From an uncultured Eubacteriales bacterium (GTDB taxonomy: Bacteria > Bacillota > Clostridia > Oscillospirales > Acutalibacteraceae): a DNA stretch of 13,495 nt. Both the position numbers and the translations under genes were made by a program. The notes beneath the pieces are model-generated. The model was not told where the DNA came from, searched no databases, and worked only from the letters and a program-made list of their open reading frames with translations. Of the stretch, positions 1 through 7,617 are shown one piece after another; positions within the stretch are counted from its first letter, which is position 1; each line of letters opens with the position of its first letter. The stretch spans positions 1-13,495 of the forward strand of contig OMRJ01000301.1 of assembly GCA_900313475.1 (NCBI GenBank), written 5' to 3'.

Positions 1-693
1 CAGACCGAACGCGCTGCGGAGCGCACGACCGAAACTCCCTCGACGTTACCCGAGCAGACTGCGTACACCAAGGAGCAGATCGTGGATGTTCTCAAAAACG
101 CAGTGAACAAAACAAAGAGCTATACGGGAAGCATTACAGTTCATCACAAAGAGTCCTTTTCCGATATGAAAATATCAAACGTTACCCCCGGCGGCGAGCT
201 TTCCGCACGCGCCATGAATTTTATAACAGGACTTATTATCAAGCCCTCGGAGGAGGATTACAGCTTCTCCGGCGGAAGAGCCACCACATCGGAGGGCGAG
301 CAGACTCAGCTCCTTTTACCGAAGGACGCCGCGTTCACTCTTGATGCAAGCGGTGTTAAATCGGCAAAGCTTGAAAAAAAAGACGGAATGACACACATTA
401 CCGTAACCCTTGTGAGAGAGGAGTGCAATTCGCTTACCGACAAGCCGAAGCACAATGCCTCCGCTATCGGTTATCTTGATATTGGCAGCGCATTCAGCAG
501 AATGAAGATTACCGCTGTTAAAATAGTGTATCCAGGTTCTGTTATTGACGCGTATATCAGAGATGACGGATATGTTTCGTCGGTTACATATACGGTTAAT
601 ATGGACTGTCACGGAGAGGCCTCTTACGGACTTATCAACGGCTCCGCAGATTTCAAGGGAGCACAGACGGAGGTTTGGACGGTTAAGTGGTAA
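1..693 (+). CDS. 3' part of an unrecognised, probably exported protein (5' end outside window)
   Basis: The reading frame is open from base 1 and ends at TAA 691-693, so 230 residues of a longer protein are visible. A GTG at 82 is the first possible start codon inside the window, but the frame continues upstream of it with a Thr/Glu/Pro-rich stretch (TERAAERTTETPSTLPEQT), typical of the low-complexity linker that follows a signal peptide or lipobox in Gram-positive lipoproteins. The start is therefore taken to lie outside the window. The rest is polar with alternating hydrophobic residues (ITVHHKESF, THITVTLV, SSVTYTVNM), suggesting a beta-rich extracytoplasmic domain, and it ends in WTVKW. 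I recognise no catalytic motif and no family. A terminator hairpin follows 20 bases after the stop. That it is a coding gene is fairly sure; export is inferred from composition only. Confidence 0.7.
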   Translation, partial: QTERAAERTTETPSTLPEQTAYTKEQIVDVLKNAVNKTKSYTGSITVHHKESFSDMKISNVTPGGELSARAMNFITGLIIKPSEEDYSFSGGRATTSEGEQTQLLLPKDAAFTLDASGVKSAKLEKKDGMTHITVTLVREECNSLTDKPKHNASAIGYLDIGSAFSRMKITAVKIVYPGSVIDAYIRDDGYVSSVTYTVNMDCHGEASYGLINGSADFKGAQTEVWTVKW

Positions 694-713
694 CGGTGTT
701 TTAAAAATACAGG

Positions 714-757
714 TTCGCACACGGTGGTGTAAGCATATCGTGTGCGAAAAATTTTTT
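714..757 (+). terminator. Rho-independent terminator after the first gene
   Basis: TTCGCACACG (714-723) and CGTGTGCGAA (739-748) form a perfect 10-bp stem around a 15-base loop, followed by AAA and a run of six T at 752-757. It sits 20 bases after the stop at 693 and separates this gene from the next one at 867. Confidence 0.85.
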
Positions 758-814
758 AAACATACAAAAAACTACTACAAAAAATATAAAAATTATTTAT
801 TTTTTTATTTTCTA

Positions 815-847
815 TTGAAAAAAAGTATATGATTTTGTTACTATACT
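815..847 (+). promoter_or_regulatory. Candidate promoter of the secreted hydrolase gene
   Basis: The stretch between the terminator and the gene is strongly AT-rich. TTGAAA at 815-820 resembles a -35 box. The best -10 candidates are TACTAT (839-844, spacer 18) and TATACT (842-847, spacer 21). Neither gives an ideal match plus spacing, and a start site from either would lie close to the ribosome site at 851, giving a very short leader. A promoter is expected here because a terminator precedes it, but the exact boxes are uncertain. Confidence 0.35.
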
Positions 848-866
848 GTTAAGGAGGAATGAAAAA

Positions 867-2498
867 ATGAGTTTTTCAAAAAAAATATTGGCTGTTTTTC
901 TTTGTGCGGTAATGCTTCTGCCTGTGTGCGCCGTAGGTGCATCTGCATCCGGCAGGTGTGCATGCGGGAACGACCCGATAGTTTATGTCGTCGGCAAACA
1001 GCCTCTTTATGTGTTTAACGAGGACGGAACAAAGACCGAACAGCTTGTTAAGAGCGACCTTGACATAGGCGGCATCGCAAAAAAAGTGCTCCCGATTCTC
1101 GGCAGTGCGTTAAAAACGGGAGACTGGACCGAATATTGTGACGCGCTCTATGATATTCTTGCTCCCGTATATGATAACGTCAGGTTAGACGGCAACGGAA
1201 AGCCTGTAAACGCAAATACAGGTATTGACTGGTCATGGTCGCCTGCGACCGTCCCGTCCGCTCACTCATACCATTTCGGCAACGCGTTTTATTATCAGTT
1301 TGACTGGCGTCTTTCGCCCCTCGACGTTGCCGATGACCTTAACGATTACATCGAGTGTGTGAAGCAGAAGACGGGACACGACAAGATAGTTCTTGTCAGC
1401 CGCTGCATGGGTACTAACTATGCAATGGCGTATCTTTATAAATATGAGCGTCCGCGCAACTATTCGGGAATAACCGCTTCGGCATGGCTCAACGGCGCGA
1501 TGAACGGTATGGACTGGACGGAGGCGTTATATTCGGGCACAGTCGTTCTTGAACCCGACAGCGCATACCGCTTCGTTGAAGTTCTCGGTCTTACCGATTC
1601 GATTGAGGATGCGGCTCTTGCGGAGGTGCTTAACCTTACCGTAAACAGCCTGAAAGAGACATACGGTTTTGATGCCGCATGCAAAATAATTGAGAAGAAA
1701 CTCTATCCCAATATAAAGGACAGACTTATCGCGCGTCTTATTAAGCATTTTTACGGCACAACGGGCGGTTCGCTCTCAATGATAAACGACAAATTCGAGG
1801 AGAGCATCAATACCGTTTATCCCACCGATGCCGATAAGGCTGAGTATGCCGCCGTTATTGCGAAGGCAACGGAATACCACGATAATGTTACCGTTCATAC
1901 GGGCGATATACTCAAAGAGGCGGAAGCCTCGGGTGCTCCCGTCGGAATTTTCGCGGAGTACGGCGGACAGCAGTATCCTCTTTCGGCAAGCGCTCCTTAT
2001 TGCGGCGATTCTTCGCTCACACTTACCGATCAGTCGTTCGGCGCCGTTTCCTCAAAGGTTGACGGAAAACTCGATGAAAAATACATTGAAGAACGCGTCA
2101 ATGCTGGCTTTGAAAAGTATATATCCCCCGATAAGCAGGTCGATGCGTCCACATGTCTTTTCCCCGAAACGACATGGTTCTTCAAAAACGCACACCATAC
2201 ATATCCCGAAGCGATCCACTATGTGATGCTGTGGTTTTTGAGAGGTGAAAAGCCCACGGTTTCGGCTGATGCAAGCTATCCGCAGTTCATGAACTATGAC
2301 GCATCAATAACCGATTTGCCGACATGGAAGCAGCTGTCACCCTTGCAGGAAAAAAACACGAGCGATATTGACTGGTCGAAATATAATCCTACAGGATCAA
2401 CGGCAAGTCTGCTTTTGAAGATAATATACAAAATGCGTGAGATTGTACTGTACATCGTCAATCTGATACGGGATATTGTTCACTCTGCAACAGGATAA
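867..2498 (+). CDS. Secreted alpha/beta-hydrolase, lipase/LCAT-like, with Cys in the nucleophile position
   Basis: This 543-residue protein starts at an ATG with a strong AAGGAGG site at 851-857. Residues 1-27 form a signal peptide (KK, hydrophobic core, cleavage probably after ASA-27). The mature N-terminus has a CACG motif and then a first beta strand (DPIVYVVG). The central region matches the lipase/LCAT nucleophile elbow: KIVLVS-R-C180-M-G in place of the usual GHSMG, followed by a helix (TNYAMAYLYKYE) and LNGAMNGMDW, which resembles the 'aaPwgGs' segment of LCAT-type enzymes. Possible acid and base residues are D381 (CGDSSLTLTDQSFGA) or D426 (VDASTCLFPETTWF), and H443/H444 (NAHHTYPEA). 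The C-terminus (about 513-538) is a hydrophobic or amphipathic helix rich in Ile/Leu with Lys/Arg, perhaps membrane-associated. It is probably an esterase, acyltransferase or a non-catalytic relative on lipid or glycolipid; the substrate cannot be told. It is flanked by terminators and is likely monocistronic. Confidence 0.75.
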   Translation: MSFSKKILAVFLCAVMLLPVCAVGASASGRCACGNDPIVYVVGKQPLYVFNEDGTKTEQLVKSDLDIGGIAKKVLPILGSALKTGDWTEYCDALYDILAPVYDNVRLDGNGKPVNANTGIDWSWSPATVPSAHSYHFGNAFYYQFDWRLSPLDVADDLNDYIECVKQKTGHDKIVLVSRCMGTNYAMAYLYKYERPRNYSGITASAWLNGAMNGMDWTEALYSGTVVLEPDSAYRFVEVLGLTDSIEDAALAEVLNLTVNSLKETYGFDAACKIIEKKLYPNIKDRLIARLIKHFYGTTGGSLSMINDKFEESINTVYPTDADKAEYAAVIAKATEYHDNVTVHTGDILKEAEASGAPVGIFAEYGGQQYPLSASAPYCGDSSLTLTDQSFGAVSSKVDGKLDEKYIEERVNAGFEKYISPDKQVDASTCLFPETTWFFKNAHHTYPEAIHYVMLWFLRGEKPTVSADASYPQFMNYDASITDLPTWKQLSPLQEKNTSDIDWSKYNPTGSTASLLLKIIYKMREIVLYIVNLIRDIVHSATG

Positions 2499-2565
2499 AG
2501 CAAAGCTGACTTTAAAAAGCTTACCGTAAAAAGTGCGGACATTGAACAGTTTTCAGTAAAAAACG

Positions 2566-2623
2566 AAAAAAACAAGTTTATGTCGAACATTAAGTTTTTC
2601 GCCCGACAAAACTTGTTTTTTTT
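2566..2623. terminator. Bidirectional terminator between convergent genes
   Basis: AACAAGTTT-A-TGTCG (2571-2585) pairs with CGACA-AAACTTGTT (2604-2617), with A2580 bulged, and the stem extends outward through A2566-2570 against T2618-2623. The loop is about 18 bases (2586-2603). Because the flanks are an A-run on the left and a T-run (2616-2623) on the right, it works as an intrinsic terminator for the hydrolase gene on + and also has a T-run on the - strand for the metallophosphoesterase gene ending at 2780. Confidence 0.8.
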
Positions 2624-2779
2624 GCTTTGTGTCAACCTTATACCGCCGAAGTCCCTTTTCCCGTTTTCGGACTGACCTTAAACGTCGTAAGCCCGACGGT
2701 TAAGAGTCGGTTGATTGCCTCAGAAAGAAATCGGCTTGTTGCGGTATTTTATTTTATCCTGTTTCTTTCATTGTTCTTC

Positions 2780-3904
2780 TTATCTTTTTTTTGCTTTTAC
2801 CGTGATGATGATTGAAGCTGCACTTACGGCTGCCGCGGCGACTGTGAGTGCGGCTGCCCGTTTAACCTGTTCCATGCTCGTCGGAATGTGAGTGAGCACA
2901 AATTCCGTGAACGGTTTTTGAATTTTATCGGAACATAGACTGTCAAAGGTTACGGTTCTTGTCGTGAAAGCGTTTGTGTTGCTTTCATCAAGCTCAAAAA
3001 TGCGAACGCCGCGTTTTCTTTTCGGTCCGTACACATTGAAACCGGCGCATTGAGTGTAAATAAGCTTTATTCCGTCGAGGTCGGCAACAAAAGAATTATT
3101 GTGATCGTGACCGACTGCAATCGCGAGACAGCCGCCGTCGCTTTTCAGAATATCGAATTCCCCGGAATTTTTGTCCGGCGTTGCGGGGGATTCAAGCATA
3201 AATCCGCCGTTTGCCTTTATTTCGTCGGGCAAAACATAAAATTCGTTTTTGTGTGTTCTGAATGCTTCAACCGCGCCCTTTGTATGTCGCGGAACTTTTT
3301 TTATAACGTCGAAAAATTCAGGAACCGGAATATGCTGAAAAACAATATGCGGAATGCTTTCGCCGTTTTCTTTTTCACTGCGGCGAATTTCTTTGTACAG
3401 GTCGAGCTGTTCTTTTTTGACAGGGAAGTATTCGCCGGTTGCGCTTTGTCCGCCGCTGTCGAACAAAAATATTTCAAAAATACATTTTTTCCCCGATTCG
3501 TCATAAACGGGAATCACTGTTGTGCCCGAATCGCCGTCGCGCTGCATTCCGCCGATAAATCCGGGATACTTTGAGTAGATCAGGCTTTGTTCTTCATTTG
3601 ATATTCCGCACTGTGCGTCATGGTTGCCGAATGTGACACAGAAAGGTACGTTCGCCTCATTGAGCGGCGCAAGATATGATGCTATTATTGCCTCAACATT
3701 TGCGCGTGTGTTTCCTATTCGCAGCCGCGGATCAAGCCCGTAAATCTGATCACCCGTAAAAACGGCAAGGTCGGGTTTTTCTTTTTTCAGCGCGAGCCTC
3801 AAAAGCTTTATCGAATCTGCCGAAACGGGAAAGATATCCTGAACGTCGGCAATTTGCATTATCTTAAATTTTCCGTTTTTAAAATTAAGCTTGTTTCTCT
3901 GCAT
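2780..3904 (-). CDS. Calcineurin-like metallophosphoesterase with C-terminal membrane tail
   Basis: The 374-residue protein carries the metallophosphoesterase signature in order: IADVQD (D20, Q22), FTGDQ (G51-D52), FGNHD (93-96), a conserved His in FQHIP (H191) and VGHDH (265-268). These residues bind a two-metal centre that hydrolyses phosphomono- or phosphodiesters. Motif one is normally D-x-H; here it is D20-V-Q22, so one metal ligand is Gln. There is no signal peptide, so the catalytic part is probably cytoplasmic. The last 30 residues contain an Ala/Ile/Val-rich segment (about 350-370) ending in KAKKR, which looks like a tail anchor. The start ATG at 3902-3904 has only a weak GGTGA site. 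It follows aspS by 65 bp across a terminator-like hairpin. The substrate is unknown; the fold assignment is firm. Confidence 0.88.
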   Translation of the reverse strand: MQRNKLNFKNGKFKIMQIADVQDIFPVSADSIKLLRLALKKEKPDLAVFTGDQIYGLDPRLRIGNTRANVEAIIASYLAPLNEANVPFCVTFGNHDAQCGISNEEQSLIYSKYPGFIGGMQRDGDSGTTVIPVYDESGKKCIFEIFLFDSGGQSATGEYFPVKKEQLDLYKEIRRSEKENGESIPHIVFQHIPVPEFFDVIKKVPRHTKGAVEAFRTHKNEFYVLPDEIKANGGFMLESPATPDKNSGEFDILKSDGGCLAIAVGHDHNNSFVADLDGIKLIYTQCAGFNVYGPKRKRGVRIFELDESNTNAFTTRTVTFDSLCSDKIQKPFTEFVLTHIPTSMEQVKRAAALTVAAAAVSAASIIITVKAKKR

Positions 3905-3934
3905 GTAATCACCGTAAAAATTACTATAGATAAA

Positions 3935-3972
3935 CAGCCGCAGTACACGAGATACGGCGGCTGATTTTTTTA
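3935..3972 (-). terminator. Probable terminator at the end of the mgsA-hisS-aspS unit
   Basis: CAGCCGC (3935-3941) and GCGGCTG (3957-3963) form a 7-bp stem, followed inward by an A/G mismatch and GTA/TAC (3943-3945 and 3953-3955) around a 7-base loop. On the - strand it begins right after the aspS stop codon and is followed by TTTATCTATAG, a weak T-run; the better T-run (3965-3971) is on the + side. It probably attenuates read-through from aspS into the metallophosphoesterase gene rather than fully stopping it. Confidence 0.5.
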
Positions 3973-5742
3973 TTTATCAATCGAAAGACCGAGCAGTTTG
4001 AGCTGATCGCTGTCAACAGGGGACGGGCACTCCGTCATGGCTTCGGTTGCGTCCTTAAGCTTGGGATATGCTATAACGTCACGGAGACTCTCGGCACCGA
4101 GCATTTGCATAACAAGTCTGTCAAGACCTATGCCCATGCCGCCGTGCGGAGGAGGACCGAAACGGAAGGCGTCAAGCAGATAGCCGAATTTCTGATGCGC
4201 TTCCTCGTCCGAGAGGCCGAGAAGCTCGAAAATCTTGCTCTGAAGCTCGGGGTTTGTTATACGTATCGAGCCGCTTGAAAGCTCGATGCCGTTAAGAACA
4301 AGGTCGTAAGCCTTTGCTCTGACTGCGCCCTTGTCGCTTTCGAGATAGGGGAGACACTCGTCGAGGGGAGCTGTGAAAGGATGGTGCATAGCAACCCATG
4401 TCTGCGTTTCGTCATCCCAGTCGAAGAACGGGAACTCAACGATCCAAAGAAGATTGTAGCCGTCCTTGATTATATTTAGCTTCTTTGCAACTTCATTTCT
4501 TAATGTGCCGAGCGTGGTGAGGGCAAGAGTTTTTCTTCTGTCGGCGACGATGAGGATTACATCACCCTTTTCGGCGCCTGACTTTGTGATGATTTCGTTC
4601 ATTTTTTCTTCGGAGATAAATTTGCCGAAGGAGGACGAAACGCCGTCATCGGTTATGCGAACCCATGCAAGTCCTTTTGCGCCTATACCCTTTGCGTGCT
4701 CGGTAAGCTTGTCGATTTCTTTTCTCGTAAGCTCATGTACGGCGTTTTTGGCTGTGAACGCCCTTACCGTACCGCCGTCTGCAGCCGCGCTTTCAAACAC
4801 GCTGAAGCCGCAGTTCTTTACCGTGTCGGTGAGGTCGAAAAGCTCCATTGCGAAACGTGTGTCGGGCTTGTCGGAGCCGTAACGTTCGAGTGCGTCGTTA
4901 TATTTCAATCTGGGCAGAGGAGTGACAATGTCAACATCAAGAGCCTCCTTGAACAGTTTTTTCATGAAGCCTTCTATAAGCTCCAAGACGTCGTCGACGT
5001 CGACAAAGCTCATTTCAAGGTCGATCTGTGTAAATTCGGGCTGACGGTCGGCGCGAAGGTCTTCGTCGCGGAAGCAGCGGGCTATCTGCATGTAGCGGTC
5101 AAAGCCGGCAACCATTGAAAGCTGCTTGTAAAGCTGCGGAGACTGCGGAAGCGCGTAAAACTCGCCGTTATGAAGACGGCTCGGAACAAGGAAGTCGCGA
5201 GCTCCTTCGGGGGTTGACTTCATGAGTATGGGCGTTTCGATCTCGATAAAGCCGTGGTCATAGAAGTAGTCACGGGTGATTTTCGCAACCTTGTTTCTGA
5301 AAAGGATGTTGGATTGGAGATCGGGACGTCTCAAATCAAGATAGCGGTATTTAAGACGTGTTGTCTCTGCCGTCTGACAGTTGGGGACTATTTCAAACGG
5401 AGTGGTTTCGCTCTTTGAGAGAATACGCAGCTCGGTAACAAAAAGCTCGATGTCGCCGGTGGGGAGCTTGTCGCTCTTTGCCGAGCGTTCACGTACCGTG
5501 CCGACCGCCGCAAGGACATATTCGCTTCTTGCAGCCGCTGCTTTTTCAAACACTTCCTTGTCGGTATTTTCGTCAAATGCAAGCTGTAAAATACCGGTTC
5601 TGTCACGCAGATCTATAAAAATAAGTCCGCCGAGGTTGCGCGCTCTCTGCACCCAGCCGAAAACCGTGATTTCTTTTCCGATATCGGCGGCTCTGAAATT
5701 ACCGCAGTAATCGGTTCTTTTTAATCCTGCCAAAAATTCCAT
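3970..5742 (-). CDS. aspS: Aspartyl-tRNA synthetase
   Basis: This class II synthetase charges tRNA(Asp) with aspartate in the cytoplasm. At 590 residues it has the usual bacterial length. Visible parts in order: the N-terminal OB-fold anticodon domain (GWVQRARNLGGLIFIDLRDR, about 29-48), the catalytic core with QSPQLYKQL (200-208), motif 2 (RCFRDEDLRADRQPEFTQID, 222-241), a GAD insertion domain in the middle (about 285-420), and motif 3 (GMGIGLDRLV, 536-545). Leu37 aligns with Leu30 of E. coli AspRS, the residue type associated with tRNA(Asp)-discriminating enzymes; the non-discriminating bacterial form usually has His there, so this one is probably discriminating (inference). The start ATG directly abuts the hisS stop with no base between, and its GGAGG site (5753-5757) lies inside the last hisS codons, so the two are cotranscribed and probably translationally coupled. 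Confidence 0.97.
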   Translation of the reverse strand: MEFLAGLKRTDYCGNFRAADIGKEITVFGWVQRARNLGGLIFIDLRDRTGILQLAFDENTDKEVFEKAAAARSEYVLAAVGTVRERSAKSDKLPTGDIELFVTELRILSKSETTPFEIVPNCQTAETTRLKYRYLDLRRPDLQSNILFRNKVAKITRDYFYDHGFIEIETPILMKSTPEGARDFLVPSRLHNGEFYALPQSPQLYKQLSMVAGFDRYMQIARCFRDEDLRADRQPEFTQIDLEMSFVDVDDVLELIEGFMKKLFKEALDVDIVTPLPRLKYNDALERYGSDKPDTRFAMELFDLTDTVKNCGFSVFESAAADGGTVRAFTAKNAVHELTRKEIDKLTEHAKGIGAKGLAWVRITDDGVSSSFGKFISEEKMNEIITKSGAEKGDVILIVADRRKTLALTTLGTLRNEVAKKLNIIKDGYNLLWIVEFPFFDWDDETQTWVAMHHPFTAPLDECLPYLESDKGAVRAKAYDLVLNGIELSSGSIRITNPELQSKIFELLGLSDEEAHQKFGYLLDAFRFGPPPHGGMGIGLDRLVMQMLGAESLRDVIAYPKLKDATEAMTECPSPVDSDQLKLLGLSIDK

Positions 5743-7119
5743 TTATTTTTTTCCTCCGTTCAGAAGCGACAAAAACGGATTTGCACCGCTGCTGCCGTCA
5801 TCGTCATCAAATAATCCGTCTGCGCCGCCGAGTACGTTTTCAAACAACGCGTCAACGGCAAGCTCCGCAAAATCGTCGACAAAAGTGTCGAGTTCAAAAT
5901 CAATCTTTTCGCCGCTTTCCATTTTTTTGACGCTCAAAGTGCGGCTTCCTATTTCGTCGCCGCCTAAAACGGCAGTGTAAACAGCATTGCGCTTGTTTGC
6001 GTATTTCATCTGTGCTTTAATTGATCTGCTGCCGAGATCGGTTATCGCATACACACCCGCTTCGCGCAATTCGTTGACAATGCGCATTGCCTCGAAGGAG
6101 TAGTCCTCCGACGCGGGAATGATATAGATTATGGGCTTTTTATCCGGCGGAAGCTCTTTTCCTTTTGCTTTGATAAGCAGCATAAGACGCTCAATGCCCA
6201 TGCCGAATCCGCATGCCGGTATGCTGTCGCCCGACAACTCTTTAATCAGTCCGTTGTATCTGCCTCCGCCGCATACGGTGCCCTGTGCTCCGATTCCGGT
6301 TGAAACAAATTCAAACACGGTGTTTGTATAGTAGTCGAGTCCGCGCACAATGCGGGGGTTGACGGTGTAGTCAATTTGCATCGCATTAAGATATTTCTTT
6401 ACTTTTTCAAAGTGAGCCTTGCAGTCTTCACATAAAAAGTCGAGCATTACGGGCGCGCCCTTTGCAATCTCCTGACAGACGGGACTTTTACAGTCCAGAA
6501 TGCGCATCGGGTTTTTTTCAAGCCGAGTAAGACATGTTTCGCAAAGCCTGTCCTTTCGCTCCTCAAAATACTTTTTCAGCTCCGCGTGATATTTTTTACG
6601 GCATTCGGGGCAGCCTATCGAGTTGATTTCAAGGCTGATGTCATCTATTTCAAACATGTCGAAAATGTGACGTGCCAGTGCTATTATTTCCGCATCCGCC
6701 GCAGGTGAATCGGAACCGAGCGTTTCCACGCCGAATTGGTGAAACTCGCGAAGCCGTCCCGCCTGCGGTTTTTCATAACGGTAGCAGGAGGTTAAATAAA
6801 AGTATTTCTGCGGGAGCGGTTCGTTGAAAAGACCGTGTTCGAGAAATGCACGCGCACATCCCGCAGTGCCCTCCGGACGGAGAGTGATGCTGCGGCGGCC
6901 GTTGTCTTCAAACGTGTACATTTCTTTTTGCACAACATCGGTCGTTTCACCTACGGAGCGCTTAAAAAGCTCCGTGTGCTCAAAAACGGGAGTGCGGATT
7001 TCTTTGAAATCGGCATCCTCCGCGCAGTCGATGAGCACATCCTCGACAAATTTCCTTTTGTAGCTTTCGTCGGGCAAAACGTCAGCCGTTCCGCGCGGCG
7101 CCTTGGTGAGAAGTGTCAT
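5743..7119 (-). CDS. hisS: Histidyl-tRNA synthetase
   Basis: This 458-residue class II synthetase makes His-tRNA. Visible landmarks: PRGTADVLPDE near the N-terminus, TLRPEGTA (79-86), motif 2 (CYRYEKPQAGRLREFHQFG, 112-130), the histidine motifs RGLDYYTNTVFEF (259-271) and AQGTVCGGGRYNGL (278-291), and motif 3 (GFGMGIERL, 304-312). Between them (about 168-235) is an insertion with cysteines at 170/173, 193/196, 210, 215 and 230/233, the CxxC-rich form common in clostridial HisRS and possibly zinc-binding. After the anticodon-binding domain there is an unusual acidic/Gly tail (DDDD, then GSSGANPF, ending NGGKK). AAGGAAG at 7127-7133 supports the ATG at 7119. It follows the mgsA-like gene by 32 bp and abuts aspS, giving one transcription unit. 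Confidence 0.97.
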   Translation of the reverse strand: MTLLTKAPRGTADVLPDESYKRKFVEDVLIDCAEDADFKEIRTPVFEHTELFKRSVGETTDVVQKEMYTFEDNGRRSITLRPEGTAGCARAFLEHGLFNEPLPQKYFYLTSCYRYEKPQAGRLREFHQFGVETLGSDSPAADAEIIALARHIFDMFEIDDISLEINSIGCPECRKKYHAELKKYFEERKDRLCETCLTRLEKNPMRILDCKSPVCQEIAKGAPVMLDFLCEDCKAHFEKVKKYLNAMQIDYTVNPRIVRGLDYYTNTVFEFVSTGIGAQGTVCGGGRYNGLIKELSGDSIPACGFGMGIERLMLLIKAKGKELPPDKKPIIYIIPASEDYSFEAMRIVNELREAGVYAITDLGSRSIKAQMKYANKRNAVYTAVLGGDEIGSRTLSVKKMESGEKIDFELDTFVDDFAELAVDALFENVLGGADGLFDDDDGSSGANPFLSLLNGGKK

Positions 7120-7151
7120 AAATTGTCTTCCTTAATATATAAGTTGTTTTT

Positions 7152-7547
7152 TCACTTAACAAGCTCGCGCCAGTCGAGGTCGCCTCTTTCAAGACCTCTT
7201 ACAAGCGATTCGGCGGTTGCGATATTTGTTGCTACGGGGATGTTGTGTACATCGCAAAGTCTTAACAGGTCGTGCTCGTTCGGCTCATAGGGCTTGGGAT
7301 TGAGAGGATCTCTGAACATGAGAAGAAGGTCTATTTCGTTGCATGAAATTCGCGCGCCTATTTGCTGCGCACCGCCCTGTGAACCGCTTAAATATTTGAT
7401 TATCGGCAATCCGGTTGCGTCTTCTACAAGCTTACCGGTTGTGCCTGTTGCGCATAATGTGTGGTGACTTAAAATTCCGCAATATGCGATACAGAATTGT
7501 GTCATAAGTTCTTTTTTTGAATCGTGTGCTATGAGTGCTATAAGCAT
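7152..7547 (-). CDS. mgsA: Methylglyoxal synthase family protein with substituted catalytic residues
   Basis: Along its whole 131 residues the protein aligns with methylglyoxal synthase, which converts dihydroxyacetone phosphate to methylglyoxal and phosphate. Conserved parts: LIALIAHD (H8, D9, matching E. coli H19, D20), the phosphate loop ATGTTGKL (33-40), LSGSQGG (53-59), QQIGA (61-65), RDPL (D80 = D91) and IPVATNIATAE (103-113). The alignment has a constant offset of 11 to E. coli numbering, which shows three changes at active-site positions: Ala60 for Asp71 (the catalytic base), Tyr87 for His98 and Asn90 for Asp101. The Ala codon is GCG at 7370-7368 on the - strand. The fold is sure; the enzymatic activity is doubtful, and a phosphate- or metabolite-binding role is possible. 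The position downstream of a mre/PBP2/minD operon is the usual clostridial one for mgsA. A promoter candidate precedes it, and hisS follows after 32 bp. Confidence 0.85.
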   Translation of the reverse strand: MLIALIAHDSKKELMTQFCIAYCGILSHHTLCATGTTGKLVEDATGLPIIKYLSGSQGGAQQIGARISCNEIDLLLMFRDPLNPKPYEPNEHDLLRLCDVHNIPVATNIATAESLVRGLERGDLDWRELVK

Positions 7548-7617
7548 GGCTCCACCGTCCTGTTTTTGTTTAATGTGTAAATTCTTTTTTTGTACGTTTT
7601 ACGCTGTGAATGTATAT

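Noticed and set aside
2627..2815. 62-codon + strand frame in the convergent gap
   Set aside because: No ribosome site, Phe/Leu-rich end is only the T-rich DNA, and it overlaps the 3' end of the metallophosphoesterase gene.
3050..3574. 174-codon open frame on the + strand opposite the metallophosphoesterase
   Set aside because: Shadow of the conserved gene on the - strand; the translation shows no domain.
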